Source: Rhynchopus sp. YZ270_cl-10 (Eukaryota; Euglenozoa; Diplonemea; Diplonemida; Diplonemidae). From it: a stretch of 64,000 bases of DNA. The notes beneath the pieces are model-generated. The model saw only the letters and a list, made by a program, of their open reading frames with translations. It had not been told where the DNA came from and made no database searches. The DNA lies in assembly GCA_964035575.1 (NCBI GenBank), contig OZ037867.1, positions 992,001 through 1,056,000 of the forward strand, given 5' to 3'. Of the stretch, positions 1 to 9,063 are shown one piece after another. Position 1 is the first letter of the stretch; every line of letters begins with the position of its first letter. A program made the translations under genes and the position numbers.

Positions 1-213
1 ATGGTGTTCGCTGTGCTCTGGCAGGAAGACTCCCCGCGCATAACGCTCTGCGACTACGACTATCACCTCGTCCAGGACATCGACGGCCACGTGTCCGGCA
101 TCCAACACGTCGCACTCTCACGCGACGGTCGTTCCCTCCTCTCCCTCAGTGGTGCTGCCTCCGACTACGAATGCCTAAAATGGGACATCAGACAGCTCCA
201 AGCTCAAGGGTAG
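1..213 (+). CDS. 3' end of a WD40-repeat protein gene (partial)
   Basis: The window opens inside or at the edge of an open frame that runs to a TAG at 211-213. The 70 residues contain one clear WD-type blade: GH-S-I-Q-H-V-A-L-S-R-D-G followed by LLSLSG and ending in K-W-D-I. This is close to the blade style of EMAP-like (EML) and related ciliary or microtubule WD40 proteins. Only the last one or two blades are visible, so the partner or pathway cannot be named. The ATG at position 1 may be internal; the real start probably lies upstream. The next gene on the same strand is more than 1.3 kb away. Confidence 0.6.
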   Translation: MVFAVLWQEDSPRITLCDYDYHLVQDIDGHVSGIQHVALSRDGRSLLSLSGAASDYECLKWDIRQLQAQG

Positions 214-492
214 ATGACAATAATTGTATTTCTGGTCAACGCAGAGAGCGAGAGAAGGGGAAAGAACAAATAAATGAAGTGGCGAGAGAGCACCCAGCTT
301 TCAGTACAGTCATTTTTTGAAAAGAAAAAAGGGTCAGGTAAGAACGTACTATACCCCTTTGTAACAACAACAGCTAACAAAAACCCATCCGTTTTTTCTT
401 CTTTTTTTCCCCCCAGTAGAATTTGAGGGGGAAAAGGGCACGGTAGATAAAAGTGGCCACTCCATTACCCAATATTTTTTCTTTTCTGCCGT

Positions 493-540
493 GAGGTGAC
501 TAAGCACAGAGAGGCTAAGGGTCATCTTGATAAACTTTTC
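493..540 (+). repeat. Family B hairpin element, copy 1
   Basis: It reads GGTGACTAAG, the loop CACAGAGAGG, then CTAAGGGTCATCTT and a pyrimidine run. The arms pair imperfectly. The same loop and right arm recur many times between genes in this window. Confidence 0.6.
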
Positions 541-633
541 TTTTCTTCCCCCCCCCCCACCAGTGCCTGCATCTGCCGATGAATGGTGAGGCGTTTTGCA
601 CTTTTCAACTTCTCTCGCGATAACGAATGTGAT

Positions 634-677
634 CAAGGTGACGAAGCACAGAGAGGCTTAGGATCATCTTATAAACC
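634..677 (+). repeat. Family B hairpin element, copy 2
   Basis: It has the CAAGGTGAC left arm, the GCACAGAGAGG loop and the CTTAGGATCATCTTATAAAC right arm, followed by a T-rich tract. It sits about 140 bp from copy 1. Confidence 0.6.
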
Positions 678-965
678 TTTTTACTCTCTTTTCCCCGCCA
701 ACATAACACCTTTAGTAAACCAGTAGAACAAACCCTCCCCCGACCTTCTTTTGTGTCGTTAGATCTCTCCCTAAAGACGAAGAGTGAAGTTAAAAAAAAA
801 CGTCTTCTTTTTTCCCCCCTACGCCCCCTCCACCTACTTAAGCTTGGCATAGCGTATGTACGTGGGTACCGTACCAACTAAACGAAGACCAATGCGGGTT
901 TTTATTATTTCTGCAGCAAGGGTAAAAAGCGAACCTGGAATCCCCGTCGTCTCCATCCACCTCAG

Positions 966-1500
966 GCGCTCCACACAGAAGAAGACCTGCAGCAGAAGGG
1001 CATGTGTGCCTGTTGTGTGGCGCCCGTGTTCTCATTACTGTTAGGGAGAACCACCTCCAACGGAGAGCTCTAGAAAACCCCTCGATTGATATTCCTTTGT
1101 TTTTCTGCACCGTGTGAGAGAGCTGCTGCGGATGATGACCAACAACAGAACCACAAAAGGCATTCCTCATTTCTGATAGCGGGGTGATGCCTGCTTCATG
1201 AGATGTATGGCACACAGCCACATGGCTGTAGTCTGACACACGCACTCTCTCCACAACACAAGAACCACACCACATCACATCACATCCAAACAACGACCTG
1301 CAGCAGAAGGGCATGTGCGCCTGTTGTGTGGCGCCCGTGTTCTCATTACTGTTAGGGAGATCCTGTGCGTCCTCCAGAAGAGACACCACACCGATCCAAT
1401 GATTAAAACACATACTTGACATTAATAACACTCTGATTCGTTTCGGCGGTCTGAAGTATAGATTTTATCCGCGCTTCTGAGGGTTGCTCCTTTCCCTTTT
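966..1500 (+). repeat. Approximately 0.8 kb dispersed upstream repeat, copy A (5' truncated)
   Basis: This shares most of its length with 19292-19937 and 23703-24505. It contains two direct copies of a unit of about 65 bp that begins ACCTGCAGCAGAAGGGCATG and ends TTAGGGAGATCC, a run of CACAT units, and the 3' part ending near TTGCTCCTTT. The 5' third present in other copies is replaced by unrelated sequence. It ends about 65 bp before the ATG of the first jelly-roll surface protein gene. It could be a mobile element or a duplicated promoter/5'UTR block. Confidence 0.75.
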
Positions 1501-1566
1501 CACACCACAGCACACACCACGCTGTCACAGGACTTCCCTAATAACACACCACACATTATCAAGACT

Positions 1567-3768
1567 ATGTACGTTCTTAGCGTGCTTTGGTGCGCTGTAG
1601 GAGTCAACGTTGCTGCTACCTCAGTGCCCACAGCAGTTCCCACACCAGCACCTGAGACTGGAGCACCTGAGCAGACCTGTGGGTCGTCACTCCTGACAAA
1701 CCCAAGCTTCGACACACTGAAGGGTGCTTCGGGCTATGGCTTTACTGGTGGAAACGTTGTTGGTTGGACTGCGTCTCACGGAGCACCAACCCTGGTTGAA
1801 GGTTTCCATGGTGAGCGCGGTGCATTTATGTGGTCGTTGGGTGGCAAGGGTTCGGGTATTGTGACAAACGCGTCGTTCACTTCTGGTGTGCAGTACCGTG
1901 TGACGATGTGGGTGCAGACGTCGAACTCCTACCCCAACGGTCACTTCTTCGTGCACATTGTCAACGGTGTGCCGGGTGTCACAAACATCTATGGCTACCC
2001 GCCTTATTATTATGTGACGTCACGACAGAAGGTGTACTGGAATGGCATGAAATTCCCGACAGCACAGGAGATCACATTCGAGTTCATCGCAAACGCGAAC
2101 TACGCACAGATGTGGTTCTACCCCCACCATACGGGGCCCACTGAACGCGCTGAGTTCCGCATTGACAACATCAGGGTGTGCAAGATGGACACCCCAGCTC
2201 CCGCAACCATCGCACCCCCAACACCAGCTCCCGCAACACCTGCACCGAGCACAGTTACACCAGACACTTTTGCTCCGAGCACGTCTGCACCTGAGACCAA
2301 AGCACCAGCACCTGTGGATGCCTGTGAGTCGTCACTCCTGTCAAACCCAAGCTTCGAGACACTGAACGGGTCCTCTGATGCCTTTTCCGGTGGAAACGTT
2401 GTTGGTTGGGCTGCGTCTCACGGAACACCTTCCCTGCTTACAGGTTTCCACGGTGCGTACAGTGCATTTATGTCGTCGCACCGTTACAGGGGCGGGGGTA
2501 TTGTGACAAACGCGTCGTTCACTTCTGGTGTGCAGTACCGTGTAACGATGTGGGTGCAGACGAAGAACAGGAACCCCAACAGTAACATCTTCGTGCGCAT
2601 TGCCAACGGTGTGCCAGAGGTCACCACAACCTCGGGAGAGTTGCCTTCCGTGTCGTCAGCACAGACTGTGTACACAAACGGCATGGTGTTCACAACAGCA
2701 CACGAGATCACATTCGACTTCACCGCAAATGATAACTACGCACAGATGTGGTTCTATCCCTACCATAGGTCGTGGACACATGATTCTGACAATCAGGCTG
2801 AGTTCCGCATTGACAACGTCAGGGTGTGCCACATACCCACTGCCGCACCCACGTCTGTGCCGGCGACAGATTCTCCTGGTGTGATTGTGGACACCCCAGC
2901 TCCCGCAACACTTGCACCTGAGACATCTACGCCGAGTGTGCCGACCCCGCTGACTATGGAGGATGTTGACTGGTGTGATGTTGACGCAGACTGCAGGACT
3001 TACGACGATTCCGCAGCGACGTGTGTTGAGAGCAAATGTGTGTGCACGGAGTCGGAGGGATTTGTGAACCCTGTGACGAAAAAGACGAAGGAAACCCTCT
3101 TCATCTGTGTGCAGCCGACTAAGAGGGGGCACGTGAAGTTGCGTCTGGAGTGGAACGTGGACTGCGAGCAGTCGAACGGTGCAATTGAGGGTACAGTGCG
3201 GACAGCCATTGAGGAGACGACAAAGGGCAGAACGGACACCTTGGTTGTGTCGTGTGGGTCGACGATCTTCGTTGTTGATGTGGAGGATGCAGACATCACG
3301 ACTGTGGCCACGGAGGACATGTCTGAGCTGATTGTGACATCTCTGAAGAAGAACGAGGCTGCAGTGGCTGCTGGGTTTGCAACACCAATGACTGTCGGAA
3401 GCTCTGTGGTGCCGACTCTGAAGTGCAGTGCTGCAGGGGCTACCGAGATGGTGCTTGTCAACGGAGGCTGTGTTGTGCTTGCATGCGAGTCTGGTTACCT
3501 GCTCTCGTCTGGGTCGTGTGTGGAGGACGACGACTCTGATGACACTCTCAGCACTGGTGCGATTGTTGGTATTGTTCTCGGGTGCACTGCTTTTGTGGTG
3601 ATGATCATTGCTGTGGCTGCGTTCTTTTTGTGCAAGGGCTCGAAGGTTGAGGACACAGTATGTCACCCCCCACACCACACTTCCACTCAATGTCGACCAC
3701 AACTTTCCTCTCAGAAACCCACCGAACCTGCCTGTGAGAACGAGGGTACTGTGAACGGAGCTGTGTAG
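1567..3768 (+). CDS. Type I membrane protein with two carbohydrate-binding-like jelly-roll domains
   Basis: The product is 733 residues. A hydrophobic signal peptide (about 1-18) is followed by two homologous domains (about 37-207 and 251-420) of the type NPSF(D/E)TL...GGNVVGW...ASHG...GFHG...V-Q-Y-R-V-T-M-W-V-Q...A-Q-M-W-F-Y-P...F-R-I-D-N-(I/V)-R-V-C. This fits the CBM4/9-like galactose-binding fold. Pro/Thr/Ala linkers join them. A conserved membrane-proximal region (about 465-660; WCDVDADC, CVCTESEGF) precedes one TM helix at about 664-689 and a short tail. A likely optional intron, 3658-3714 (57 nt, GTATGT to CTCAG), lies in the tail; the frame is open whether or not it is spliced. Paralogues lie at 20009 and 24576. 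A role in binding surface sugars, such as those of prey or bacteria, is inferred. Confidence 0.85.
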   Translation: MYVLSVLWCAVGVNVAATSVPTAVPTPAPETGAPEQTCGSSLLTNPSFDTLKGASGYGFTGGNVVGWTASHGAPTLVEGFHGERGAFMWSLGGKGSGIVTNASFTSGVQYRVTMWVQTSNSYPNGHFFVHIVNGVPGVTNIYGYPPYYYVTSRQKVYWNGMKFPTAQEITFEFIANANYAQMWFYPHHTGPTERAEFRIDNIRVCKMDTPAPATIAPPTPAPATPAPSTVTPDTFAPSTSAPETKAPAPVDACESSLLSNPSFETLNGSSDAFSGGNVVGWAASHGTPSLLTGFHGAYSAFMSSHRYRGGGIVTNASFTSGVQYRVTMWVQTKNRNPNSNIFVRIANGVPEVTTTSGELPSVSSAQTVYTNGMVFTTAHEITFDFTANDNYAQMWFYPYHRSWTHDSDNQAEFRIDNVRVCHIPTAAPTSVPATDSPGVIVDTPAPATLAPETSTPSVPTPLTMEDVDWCDVDADCRTYDDSAATCVESKCVCTESEGFVNPVTKKTKETLFICVQPTKRGHVKLRLEWNVDCEQSNGAIEGTVRTAIEETTKGRTDTLVVSCGSTIFVVDVEDADITTVATEDMSELIVTSLKKNEAAVAAGFATPMTVGSSVVPTLKCSAAGATEMVLVNGGCVVLACESGYLLSSGSCVEDDDSDDTLSTGAIVGIVLGCTAFVVMIIAVAAFFLCKGSKVEDTVCHPPHHTSTQCRPQLSSQKPTEPACENEGTVNGAV
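3658..3714 (+). other. Probable short intron in the cytoplasmic-tail coding part
   Basis: The donor is GTATGT and the acceptor TTTCCTCTCAG, spanning 57 nt (19 codons, no stop). The donor matches other introns in the window (12235, 48286, 52141). Splicing would join E-D-T directly to K-P-T-E-P. The gene at 24576 keeps the same sites at 29419-29475; the gene at 20009 has lost the donor. Confidence 0.55.
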
Positions 3769-4407
3769 TCTCTCTCGTTTGACGAGATAGTCAAGTTATA
3801 TTTTGCACCAGCCAGGACCAAGAAGCACAATACAAACCATGCACGTTGTCGCCATGACACTGCTGTTAAGATGTAGAGCCTCTGAACCGAATGTGAACCA
3901 AAGTGAACCCGAAACCTAAGTGCCCATGAATGCTGAGTATTTAGGAACCTGTATCTTTCAACACTGTGTCAATTGATGTGACACCGCATCACGTGTTTTC
4001 TTTTCCCATTATTCTGTCTGCCTCCACACCATTTTTATTGGTACTGTCTGCCCTCTATTTTCGTTTTACCTGTTCCTCTTCGCCCCTTTTGGTGCATATT
4101 TTATGTTGCGGTTGCACTTTCGACTTCTCTTTTTGAGATTTGTGTTTCAGCATTTGTTGGAAGGTAGTGTTTCCAACTCATCCTGACGGTACACTCTTGA
4201 TGAAAGGGATTGTGCACAGGTTGCACATAAATGTTTTGCGTTGTTGTTTTTTTTGGGGTTACTTTGTTCTCCCATATCACAAAATAAAAGCGTGTAGCTA
4301 ATTGACCTGTCCAGCAGGTCATTCTACCCTTTAAAGAGACAGAATTACAGAACAGATGGGGTCGCGTTGTGTAACATCGTGATTCTGAGCCTGAGAAGGA
4401 TGTTCTA
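3769..4407. repeat. Duplicated 3' flank of the surface-protein gene
   Basis: No gene is present. From about 4050 the sequence is nearly the same as 23340-23702 (TTTATGTTGCGG..., the AAGGTAGTGTTTCCAACTC segment, and CACAAAATAAAAG, which may be a polyadenylation region). This shows that the gene, its 3' flank and the following dispersed repeat were duplicated as a block. Confidence 0.7.
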
Positions 4408-5000
4408 GTAGATGTCCAAAATGATTCCCAAGAAGAGAAAAAATAGCGGGTTGTGTCCACCTATTTCAGTCCCATCCCACCCTCCAACCAATTTTGTACT
4501 TACCCCCATTCTCGGGTTGCGAACCTGCCTGTTTGCTGTGACACCCCTTGTTGCAACACCAAGTGGAGACATGATGACACAATCAGCTACTATCTGGACA
4601 TCGCCCCTATACCTATACGATGCCTTCACGGGTGCGTGGTAAAGAACCGTCCACACCTGACTCTCCTTCGTTCGTCCGCTCCACACAGAAGAAGACCTGC
4701 AGCAGAAGGGCATGCACGCCTACTATATGGCGCCCGTGTTCTCATTACTGTTAGGGAGATCCACCTCCAACCGAGAGCTCAAGAAAACCCCTCGATTGAT
4801 ATTCCTTTGTTTTTCTGCACCGTGTGAGAGAGCTGCTGCGGATGATGACCAACAACAGAACCACAAAAGGCATTCCTCATTTCTGATAGCGGGGTGATGC
4901 CTGCTTCATGAGATGTATGGCACACAGCCACATGGCTGTAGTCTGACACACGCACTCTCTCCACAACACAAGAACCACATCACATCACATCACATCATCC
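4408..5000 (+). repeat. Approximately 0.8 kb dispersed upstream repeat, copy B
   Basis: It starts with GTAGATGTCCAAAATGATTC as in copies D and E, and continues through the first internal unit (4697-4762) to the CACAT run. There it is broken off. The missing 3' part, again starting with CACAT units, resumes only at about 6120, after the RNase H-like ORF. The small frames inside it on both strands recur in all copies and look non-coding. Confidence 0.75.
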
Positions 5001-5010
5001 ACTTCCCTCA

Positions 5011-6063
5011 GCCAGAAGCAACAACGTGGCGGAGTACGAAGGAGTCATCAGTGGCCTCCGCCTCCTCAACGAACTCCCCTCTGAGCTGCAAGGCCCGGTC
5101 ACCATCAGCGGAGACTCCAAGCTGATTGTGGACCAGCTCCGGGGGGTAGCTGACTGCAACGATTTCCTCAAACCGCTGTTCCTCGTGGCTAAAGAACTGA
5201 TCAGAGAGGTTCAACCCCGTTTCACCCTGGGGTTCCGCCACATCGCGCGAGAGCGAAACAAGGACGCTGACGCTCTCAGCAACCAGGCAATGGATGAGGT
5301 GGAGAACCAGAAGCAAGCAGAACTTGCCGCTGCCTCCTCGGAACGCGACACCTTCCTGCAAAGCGCGTTGGCCAAGTCACTCTCACTGGGCGAGCTGATG
5401 CAGACCTTTGCGAAGGTGTACAAACCACAGTCCTGGATGTACGGCCACTACACCAACGTCACTAGCCTTACTGCCATCGGAGGTTCGGTGACCAGTGGTG
5501 TGAGCAAACGAGCAGTTCTCAACAGCAAAACTGAGGAGGTACTGCGCCACCTACAGTCGCACATAGCAGCCTTTGCAGGGAACCGCCGCTCCCTCTTGTA
5601 CGAGGAGACCCAGGCTTGGGCAGCCCAGTTCCGGCCGCAAGAGCATTACGCTGATGACTGGACTGAAGCCTCCGCAGGATGGCGAGGCAGAGCGACTGAA
5701 GCCAGAGCTGCAGGACGGGCCCGCCCACCTCGCACGGCCCCTCCAGACGCCAGAAAGTGCGCCAAAACCTTGTCTTGTCTGACCCACGGCAAAGTGCGAT
5801 GTAACTCGTGCAAGACGCTGCGAGCCGCTCCAGAAACCTGCTGCAGCCTACACCACACAGAAGGCGATGGCCGCGCCATTGTGATGGACTTCTGCACGAA
5901 ACATAGACTCACGAGATGTGGGGCATGCTTGCTAGACAAGAAATCATTGGCCCAGTGCTGCGGAACGTGCCACACACGCCACATCAATAACAGCACGTCA
6001 GCACGAGGCACACTCCCCCTACATCACAGGCAAGACCCCGCGGGGTCTTCGCAGGTGACGTAG
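5011..6063 (+). CDS. RNase HI-like domain protein with Cys-rich tail, N-terminal part absent
   Basis: The open frame starts just after CTTCCCTCAG, which looks like a splice acceptor; there is no ATG near it. The first residues, N-N-V-A-E-Y-E-G-V-I, match helix A of cellular or plant-type RNase HI, including the catalytic Glu. GDSKLIVDQ supplies the second Asp, and ERNKDADALSNQA supplies the C-terminal Asp and typical ending. The first beta strand with its Asp is not seen. After about 100 residues of RNase H comes a long unassigned part and a tail (about residues 245-320) rich in C-x2-C, CC and H-x2-H pairs, perhaps zinc binding. The ORF sits between two halves of dispersed repeat B. It could be a captured host gene fragment, a gene whose upstream exon lies elsewhere, or part of a retroelement. 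Confidence 0.6.
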   Translation, partial: ARSNNVAEYEGVISGLRLLNELPSELQGPVTISGDSKLIVDQLRGVADCNDFLKPLFLVAKELIREVQPRFTLGFRHIARERNKDADALSNQAMDEVENQKQAELAAASSERDTFLQSALAKSLSLGELMQTFAKVYKPQSWMYGHYTNVTSLTAIGGSVTSGVSKRAVLNSKTEEVLRHLQSHIAAFAGNRRSLLYEETQAWAAQFRPQEHYADDWTEASAGWRGRATEARAAGRARPPRTAPPDARKCAKTLSCLTHGKVRCNSCKTLRAAPETCCSLHHTEGDGRAIVMDFCTKHRLTRCGACLLDKKSLAQCCGTCHTRHINNSTSARGTLPLHHRQDPAGSSQVT

Positions 6064-6117
6064 CCCCCCCCACACCTAAGGGCCATATTCTGCGCAAGAA
6101 TTACCCTCACTAGGCAT

Positions 6118-6168
6118 TACATCACATCACATCACATCCAAACAACGAAGGGCATGCACGCCTACTAT
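6118..6168 (+). repeat. Detached piece of dispersed repeat B
   Basis: It carries CACAT units, then ATCCAAACAACG, then AAGGGCATGCACGCCTACTATA. In intact copies (A, C, D) this directly follows the CACAT run that here stops at 5000. It marks the far side of the inserted or recombined RNase H segment. Confidence 0.65.
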
Positions 6169-6368
6169 ACCCCCTACGTCATACTCACCGAGTCGTTCAC
6201 TGCACCGCATATTGTCATCAGCTTGCAGCATTAAGACAACCCTAAGATCTGACCGCCTTTCTTGCCCTTATTTCTCCACTCAATACAACACTCCCGACGT
6301 ATTTTTGTCTACCATTTTAAAAGATTCACTTCTCTTTTGAACATCCAAACACCACACAGAGCAACACA

Positions 6369-7376
6369 ATGTCTGCACCTCAAGAAGAGCATAGAGAGAT
6401 CATCAAATCGCATCATGCAAACCTACGCAAACGGATGAGAGACGGCGAGTCTGCCGCTGAGGTGTGGCAGGCGAATCTCGACAACAACGAGCCCCTTCTG
6501 AAGTACGCCACCGCTATGCAAGCATTAGGCGATTCATGGAAAGCCAAGGCGGGCACAACCGCCGCTCAACCCCAAAACCCTCAGGCAGAACGCATTCATT
6601 GGATTCTCGAAACAATCCGAAACTATTTTACCACCGCACCAGCCTCACAGCCAACCCCAACTGAAGAACCCCCCGCAAAACGGCTCAAAACCGATACAAC
6701 AATGTTGGTTCCTTCTGGATTAATTCGACCCTATCTTAAAACGCAAAAACGAGAACACTTTGAAACCCATGGACACATGATGGATACCGACGCAGAACAG
6801 CAACTTATCGCTTCGCTTTCTGCGCAACATGATTTAGAATCTGGAAGGAAGGTTGAAGTGTTGGATGTAGGGAGTTGCTACAACCCGATAGGTGAGCATC
6901 AAAACGGTAACGTTAATATAACAGCAGTGGATCTGCAGCCTGCGCCAGGGTCGGATGTGTTGCAATGCGACTTTAGCTCGGTGCCGTTTGAAACCTCAGA
7001 AAGGCTCTGGCAGGGGGCAAATGGGGTAGTGAAAAGCCTGCGGATAGGTGGGTTTGATGCGGTTGTATTTTGCTTTCTGCTTTCGTATATGCCGTGTCCA
7101 AGAATTCGTTTTGCGTGCGTCGCTAATGCGTTTACCGCGCTCCGACCAAATGGCGTTCTCGTGATAGTCGTACCACGTACCATTGGTAAACGAAACGATC
7201 TTTCATGGATCAAGCAGTGGACGGCCGTCCTCGCGTCGCTTTGCTTTGAAAGAGTGGCGCAAGAGATAAAAGCAAAGATTGTGTGTCTCGCGTTTAGAAA
7301 GGCCAGCGATGCGGCGATGCCCCCAGAGGTCCCAGAGCACCTCGCGCAAATCCCTATTTTGGCGGATTCTGTCTAA
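6369..7376 (+). CDS. SAMTOR/BMT2-like S-adenosylmethionine-dependent methyltransferase family protein
   Basis: The product is 335 residues from ATG 6369. Residues 1-125 are a polar N-terminal extension. From about 155 the protein has the BMT2/SAMTOR layout: L-D-V-G-S-C-Y-N-P (165-173, SAM motif I), V-D-L-Q-P (acidic end of strand 2), V-L-Q-C-D-F-S-S-V-P, then F-D-A-V-V-F-C-F-L-L-S-Y-M-P-C-P and an L-R-P-N-G-V-L-V-I-V-V-P strand. Yeast Bmt2 methylates 25S rRNA adenine N1; animal SAMTOR (C7orf60) senses SAM for mTORC1. The motif set fits either role. The gene is single-exon and followed by a T/C-rich intergenic region before PRPS. Confidence 0.8.
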   Translation: MSAPQEEHREIIKSHHANLRKRMRDGESAAEVWQANLDNNEPLLKYATAMQALGDSWKAKAGTTAAQPQNPQAERIHWILETIRNYFTTAPASQPTPTEEPPAKRLKTDTTMLVPSGLIRPYLKTQKREHFETHGHMMDTDAEQQLIASLSAQHDLESGRKVEVLDVGSCYNPIGEHQNGNVNITAVDLQPAPGSDVLQCDFSSVPFETSERLWQGANGVVKSLRIGGFDAVVFCFLLSYMPCPRIRFACVANAFTALRPNGVLVIVVPRTIGKRNDLSWIKQWTAVLASLCFERVAQEIKAKIVCLAFRKASDAAMPPEVPEHLAQIPILADSV

Positions 7377-7968
7377 AAAAAAAATCTTCTCAAAATATGG
7401 GGTTTTCCAATCAAAATCCTCCCCCCCCTTTGGGGTCCAAGAAAACCTAGCCTTTCCTTGGGCGCTACACCCCTTTTTTTCGCGCGAATTTTTTACGAAC
7501 AAAATTCTCAGCAGAAATGAAACCTCAGCGATACCTTCCCCCCCTTCTCTCTCTCTCTCTCTCTCTCTCGCTCTTCTACCAGATCAAATCTCTTGTGTGC
7601 TATCCTATCGCTCTGGGTTGACCTGTTTTTTCATCCAAAGAACCACTGCTATTTTGCTAGCTTTTTCCCGCCAAAAATTACGAACTCCGGCTGGGGAAAT
7701 GACATCATCCCTGACAACAAACTTGTGGAAGCCATGCTATGCGATAACGAATATGAAAAAGGTGATAAGATGAACCTAAGCACAGAGAGGCTTAGGTTCA
7801 TCTTATAAACTTTTTCTTTTTTTTTTTTTTTCGTTTCGGTCTCTCTCTCTCTCTTCTCCCCCTCTCCCGTCTCCCTTTGCCTTCACCTACCCACTCCACC
7901 CTCTCGCCCCCTCCTCTATTCCCCTTCTCTGATTAGCGCAACAAACCCACCTTTTCTTTCTCTTTGTG
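7377..7968. other. Intergenic, pyrimidine-rich, with a hairpin element
   Basis: No gene is seen. There are (TC)n tracts at about 7541-7571 and 7841-7860, a perfect hairpin at 7765-7806, and a long pyrimidine run just before the PRPS start. In trans-splicing organisms such a run often precedes the acceptor AG, but no spliced-leader evidence is available here. Confidence 0.5.
7765..7806 (+). repeat. Family B hairpin element with perfect 16-bp stem
   Basis: ATAAGATGAACCTAAG and CTTAGGTTCATCTTAT are exact reverse complements around the loop CACAGAGAGG. This is the best-formed member of the dispersed family B. A run of T follows directly. Confidence 0.8.
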
Positions 7969-9063
7969 ATGGTGGTCCTCAGCGTCTCCTCCGGCGGCAG
8001 TGTTCAGAAGGTAGTCACCAAACGCTGGCATTACTACAGCGGGAAGGTCTCTCCTCATGAGATGCGAAACTGCAGGGTGTTCGCAGGGTCATGCGACCCC
8101 CAGCTCTGCCTCGAAACCGCGGAGTACCTTGGAATCGAATTGAATAAGGTGAAGCTCGGCAAATTCAAGGATGGTGAAATCCAAATTGAGCTGCAGGACA
8201 GCGTCGAAGGGTTTAAGTGTGTTATCATTCAGCCGGTTTGCCGTGGGGAGTCTGGGTCGATCAATGACGCGCTTGTTGAGCTTCTTCTGATGGTTGCGTG
8301 CATGAGGCGGTGTGCGGCAGCATCGGTCACCGTGATCCTTCCGTACTTCGGCTATGCTAGACAAGACAAAAAGCTTTCCCCTGGAGTCCCCATTTCAGCG
8401 TCTGATGTAGCGCATCTTCTCTACTCTGTTGGGGTAACCCGTGTCGTCTGCATCGACCTCCACTGTGGACAGATCCAAGGGTTCTTCCCCCCTCAGGTCC
8501 CTGTTGACAACCTGAGTGCAGGCCCGGTCGGTGCTGCGTTCTTTTCTGAAAAGAAATTGGTGCGTCCGGTTGTGGTGTCACCTGACGCTGGTGGGGTGAC
8601 CCGCGCCAAGGAATTCCGTAAGACCCTCGAAGAAACTGGATACCACAACGAAACGGGGTTTGCGATGATAATTAAACAGAGGCTTCGTGCGAATGTCATT
8701 GACCGCATGGATTTGGTAGGGGACGTGGCAGGGTCGGACTGCATTATTGTCGATGATATGACCGATACATCAGGCACTTTGACGGAGGCGGTGAAGAAGC
8801 TGAAGGCGAAGGGCGCGCTGCGTGTGTTCGCCTTCTGTACACATGGTGTGCTGTCGCCGCCTGCAGATGAGCGTATCCGCAACAGCGAGATCGAGGAGAT
8901 CGTCATCACCAACACCGTACCACTCCCCATCGAGTTCCAAACAGATGAAGTCCTCAGTAAGAAGGTGCGTGTCCTTTCTCTTGCACCTCTCCTCGCAGAA
9001 TGCGTCCGCCGCATTGCAACATCACAACCTCTCGAGAATAAGAAGGTCCCCGCCAAACTCTAA
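7969..9063 (+). CDS. PRPS: Ribose-phosphate pyrophosphokinase (PRPP synthetase)
   Basis: This enzyme makes 5-phosphoribosyl 1-pyrophosphate from ribose 5-phosphate and ATP, feeding purine, pyrimidine and NAD synthesis. The first ATG is at 7969, giving 364 residues. Landmarks are G-K-F-K-D-G-E-I-Q-I-E (substrate-handling region), Y-F-G-Y-A-R-Q-D (flexible loop), the signature D-L-H-C-G-Q-I-Q-G-F-F from residue 163, S-P-D-A-G-G-V, and the PRPP loop V-D-D-M-T-D-T-S-G-T at 261-270, close to the human VDDMADTCGT type. The first 30 or so residues extend beyond the usual start and might be a targeting or species-specific leader. It is a single exon. PurM at 47188 belongs to the pathway that uses PRPP. 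Confidence 0.95.
   Translation: MVVLSVSSGGSVQKVVTKRWHYYSGKVSPHEMRNCRVFAGSCDPQLCLETAEYLGIELNKVKLGKFKDGEIQIELQDSVEGFKCVIIQPVCRGESGSINDALVELLLMVACMRRCAAASVTVILPYFGYARQDKKLSPGVPISASDVAHLLYSVGVTRVVCIDLHCGQIQGFFPPQVPVDNLSAGPVGAAFFSEKKLVRPVVVSPDAGGVTRAKEFRKTLEETGYHNETGFAMIIKQRLRANVIDRMDLVGDVAGSDCIIVDDMTDTSGTLTEAVKKLKAKGALRVFAFCTHGVLSPPADERIRNSEIEEIVITNTVPLPIEFQTDEVLSKKVRVLSLAPLLAECVRRIATSQPLENKKVPAKL

Larger units (their letters stand above)
214..965. other. Intergenic DNA with homopolymer tracts and two hairpin elements
   Basis: No gene is supported. The stretch holds T-, C- and A-runs and two copies of a short dispersed hairpin element (family B). The open frames on both strands have no recognisable content and lie over the repeats. 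Confidence 0.6.

Noticed and set aside
838-1431. 197-codon frame on the - strand and related 60-120 codon frames in all copies of the dispersed repeat
   Set aside because: The frames vary in length between copies, cover the internal direct units and show no protein features.
1687-3702. Long - strand frames under the jelly-roll genes (also 21758-23086 and 28189-29673)
   Set aside because: They are shadows of GC-rich coding sequence on the + strand. The frames do not stay open to the same extent in paralogues except over the conserved C-terminal part, where the + protein explains conservation.
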